A DNA stretch of 32,909 nt from an uncultured Bacteroidales bacterium (GTDB lineage Bacteria > Bacteroidota > Bacteroidia > Bacteroidales > WCHB1-69): contig CAMKLG010000032.1 in assembly GCA_946413585.1 (NCBI GenBank), positions 1 through 32,909 on the forward strand, read 5' to 3'. The notes below the pieces were generated by a model. That model saw only the letters and a program-made list of their open reading frames with translations. It made no database searches and was not told the origin of the DNA. Of this stretch, positions 32,758-32,909 are shown piece after piece (positions within the stretch are counted from its first letter, which is position 1; the number at the start of each line of letters is the position of its first letter). Both the position numbers and the translations under genes were made by a program.

Positions 32758-32909
32758 ATGAAAAACATCCCCCTTGTGCTGGTCATTCTTTCATTGCTGT
32801 TCTCGGGCATAGCGCAGGAGCGCGAAAACCGAGACTATCGTGCTGAACTTGACCTGCTGGGCGGCTTTCCCCTCTTCGCGCTCGCACCTGACGGAACCTG
32901 TTGGCTGAC
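32758..32909 (+). CDS. Secreted protein, start only (right edge)
   Basis: Fifty codons are present before the window ends. The product starts with a signal peptide (MKNIPLVLVILSLLFSGIAQ) and continues ENRDYRAELDLLGGFPLFALAPDGTCWL. The last part resembles the first blade of a beta-propeller-like surface protein, but too little is visible to name a family. Upstream, AAGTCAAA is repeated at 32705-32712 and 32734-32741. Confidence 0.6.
   Translation, partial: MKNIPLVLVILSLLFSGIAQERENRDYRAELDLLGGFPLFALAPDGTCWL

Noticed and set aside
1..32909. CRISPR array, tRNA/rRNA genes, integrase or transposase genes
   Set aside because: No spaced direct repeats, no RNA-gene signatures and no such coding motifs were seen on either strand.

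Overview
The window looks like chromosome of an anaerobic member of the Bacteroidota, most likely order Bacteroidales. The evidence is: promoters of the form TAnnTTTG in front of many genes with little Shine-Dalgarno signal; type IX secretion (T9SS) sorting modules, a FISUMP domain and a carboxypeptidase-regulatory/TonB-dependent receptor; a DUF4290 gene; Rnf subunits; AAA/DUF4143 ATPases and WG-repeat proteins. Lipoprotein signals are frequent. No tRNA, rRNA, CRISPR array, phage module or complete insertion sequence was seen.

Layout. 1-1200: a HipB/HipA toxin-antitoxin pair on the minus strand, with hipA running off the left edge. 1249-3658: a small zone of gene decay holding a WG-repeat membrane protein, the promoter and first ~50 codons of what looks like a Bacteroidales protein kinase gene, an intact AAA/DUF4143 ATPase, and the 3' half of a conserved hypothetical gene that abuts the apbE stop codon. 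3659-6490: a minus-strand operon of a secreted subtilisin and an ApbE flavin transferase lipoprotein. 6566-15797: a plus-strand pair of very large secreted modular proteins (1113 and 1911 aa), ending in a strong bidirectional terminator. 15827-18282: rnfB and rnfC on the minus strand, without the remaining rnf genes next to them, separated by a ~100 bp structured element with inverted ends. 18317-20229: a probable outer-membrane protein and an S41 peptidase lipoprotein. 20237-23620: a TonB-dependent receptor and a DMT-family permease on the minus strand. 23700-26069: an unknown lipoprotein and a polyprenyl glycosylphosphotransferase. 26085-29057: DUF4290 protein and a two-gene ABC exporter with overlapping reading frames. 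29175-32467: an NSS sodium symporter, an unknown secreted protein, the scar of a second AAA/DUF4143 ATPase, and an ICMT-like membrane methyltransferase. The right edge holds the start of another secreted protein.

The main theme is the cell envelope: secreted adhesin-like or carbohydrate-interacting proteins, proteases, a TonB receptor, exopolysaccharide priming and exporters, with one energy module (RnfBC). ApbE is the enzyme family that flavinylates RnfG/RnfD, but those targets are not in this window. I see no complete novel defence or metabolic system. The most unusual items are the palindromic repeats (one built in frame into a T9SS sorting domain), the MITE-like element between rnfB and rnfC, the strictly alternating architecture of the 1911-aa protein, and two loci where genes are reduced to promoter plus end fragments. 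Family assignments are from recognised motifs only, without database searches.
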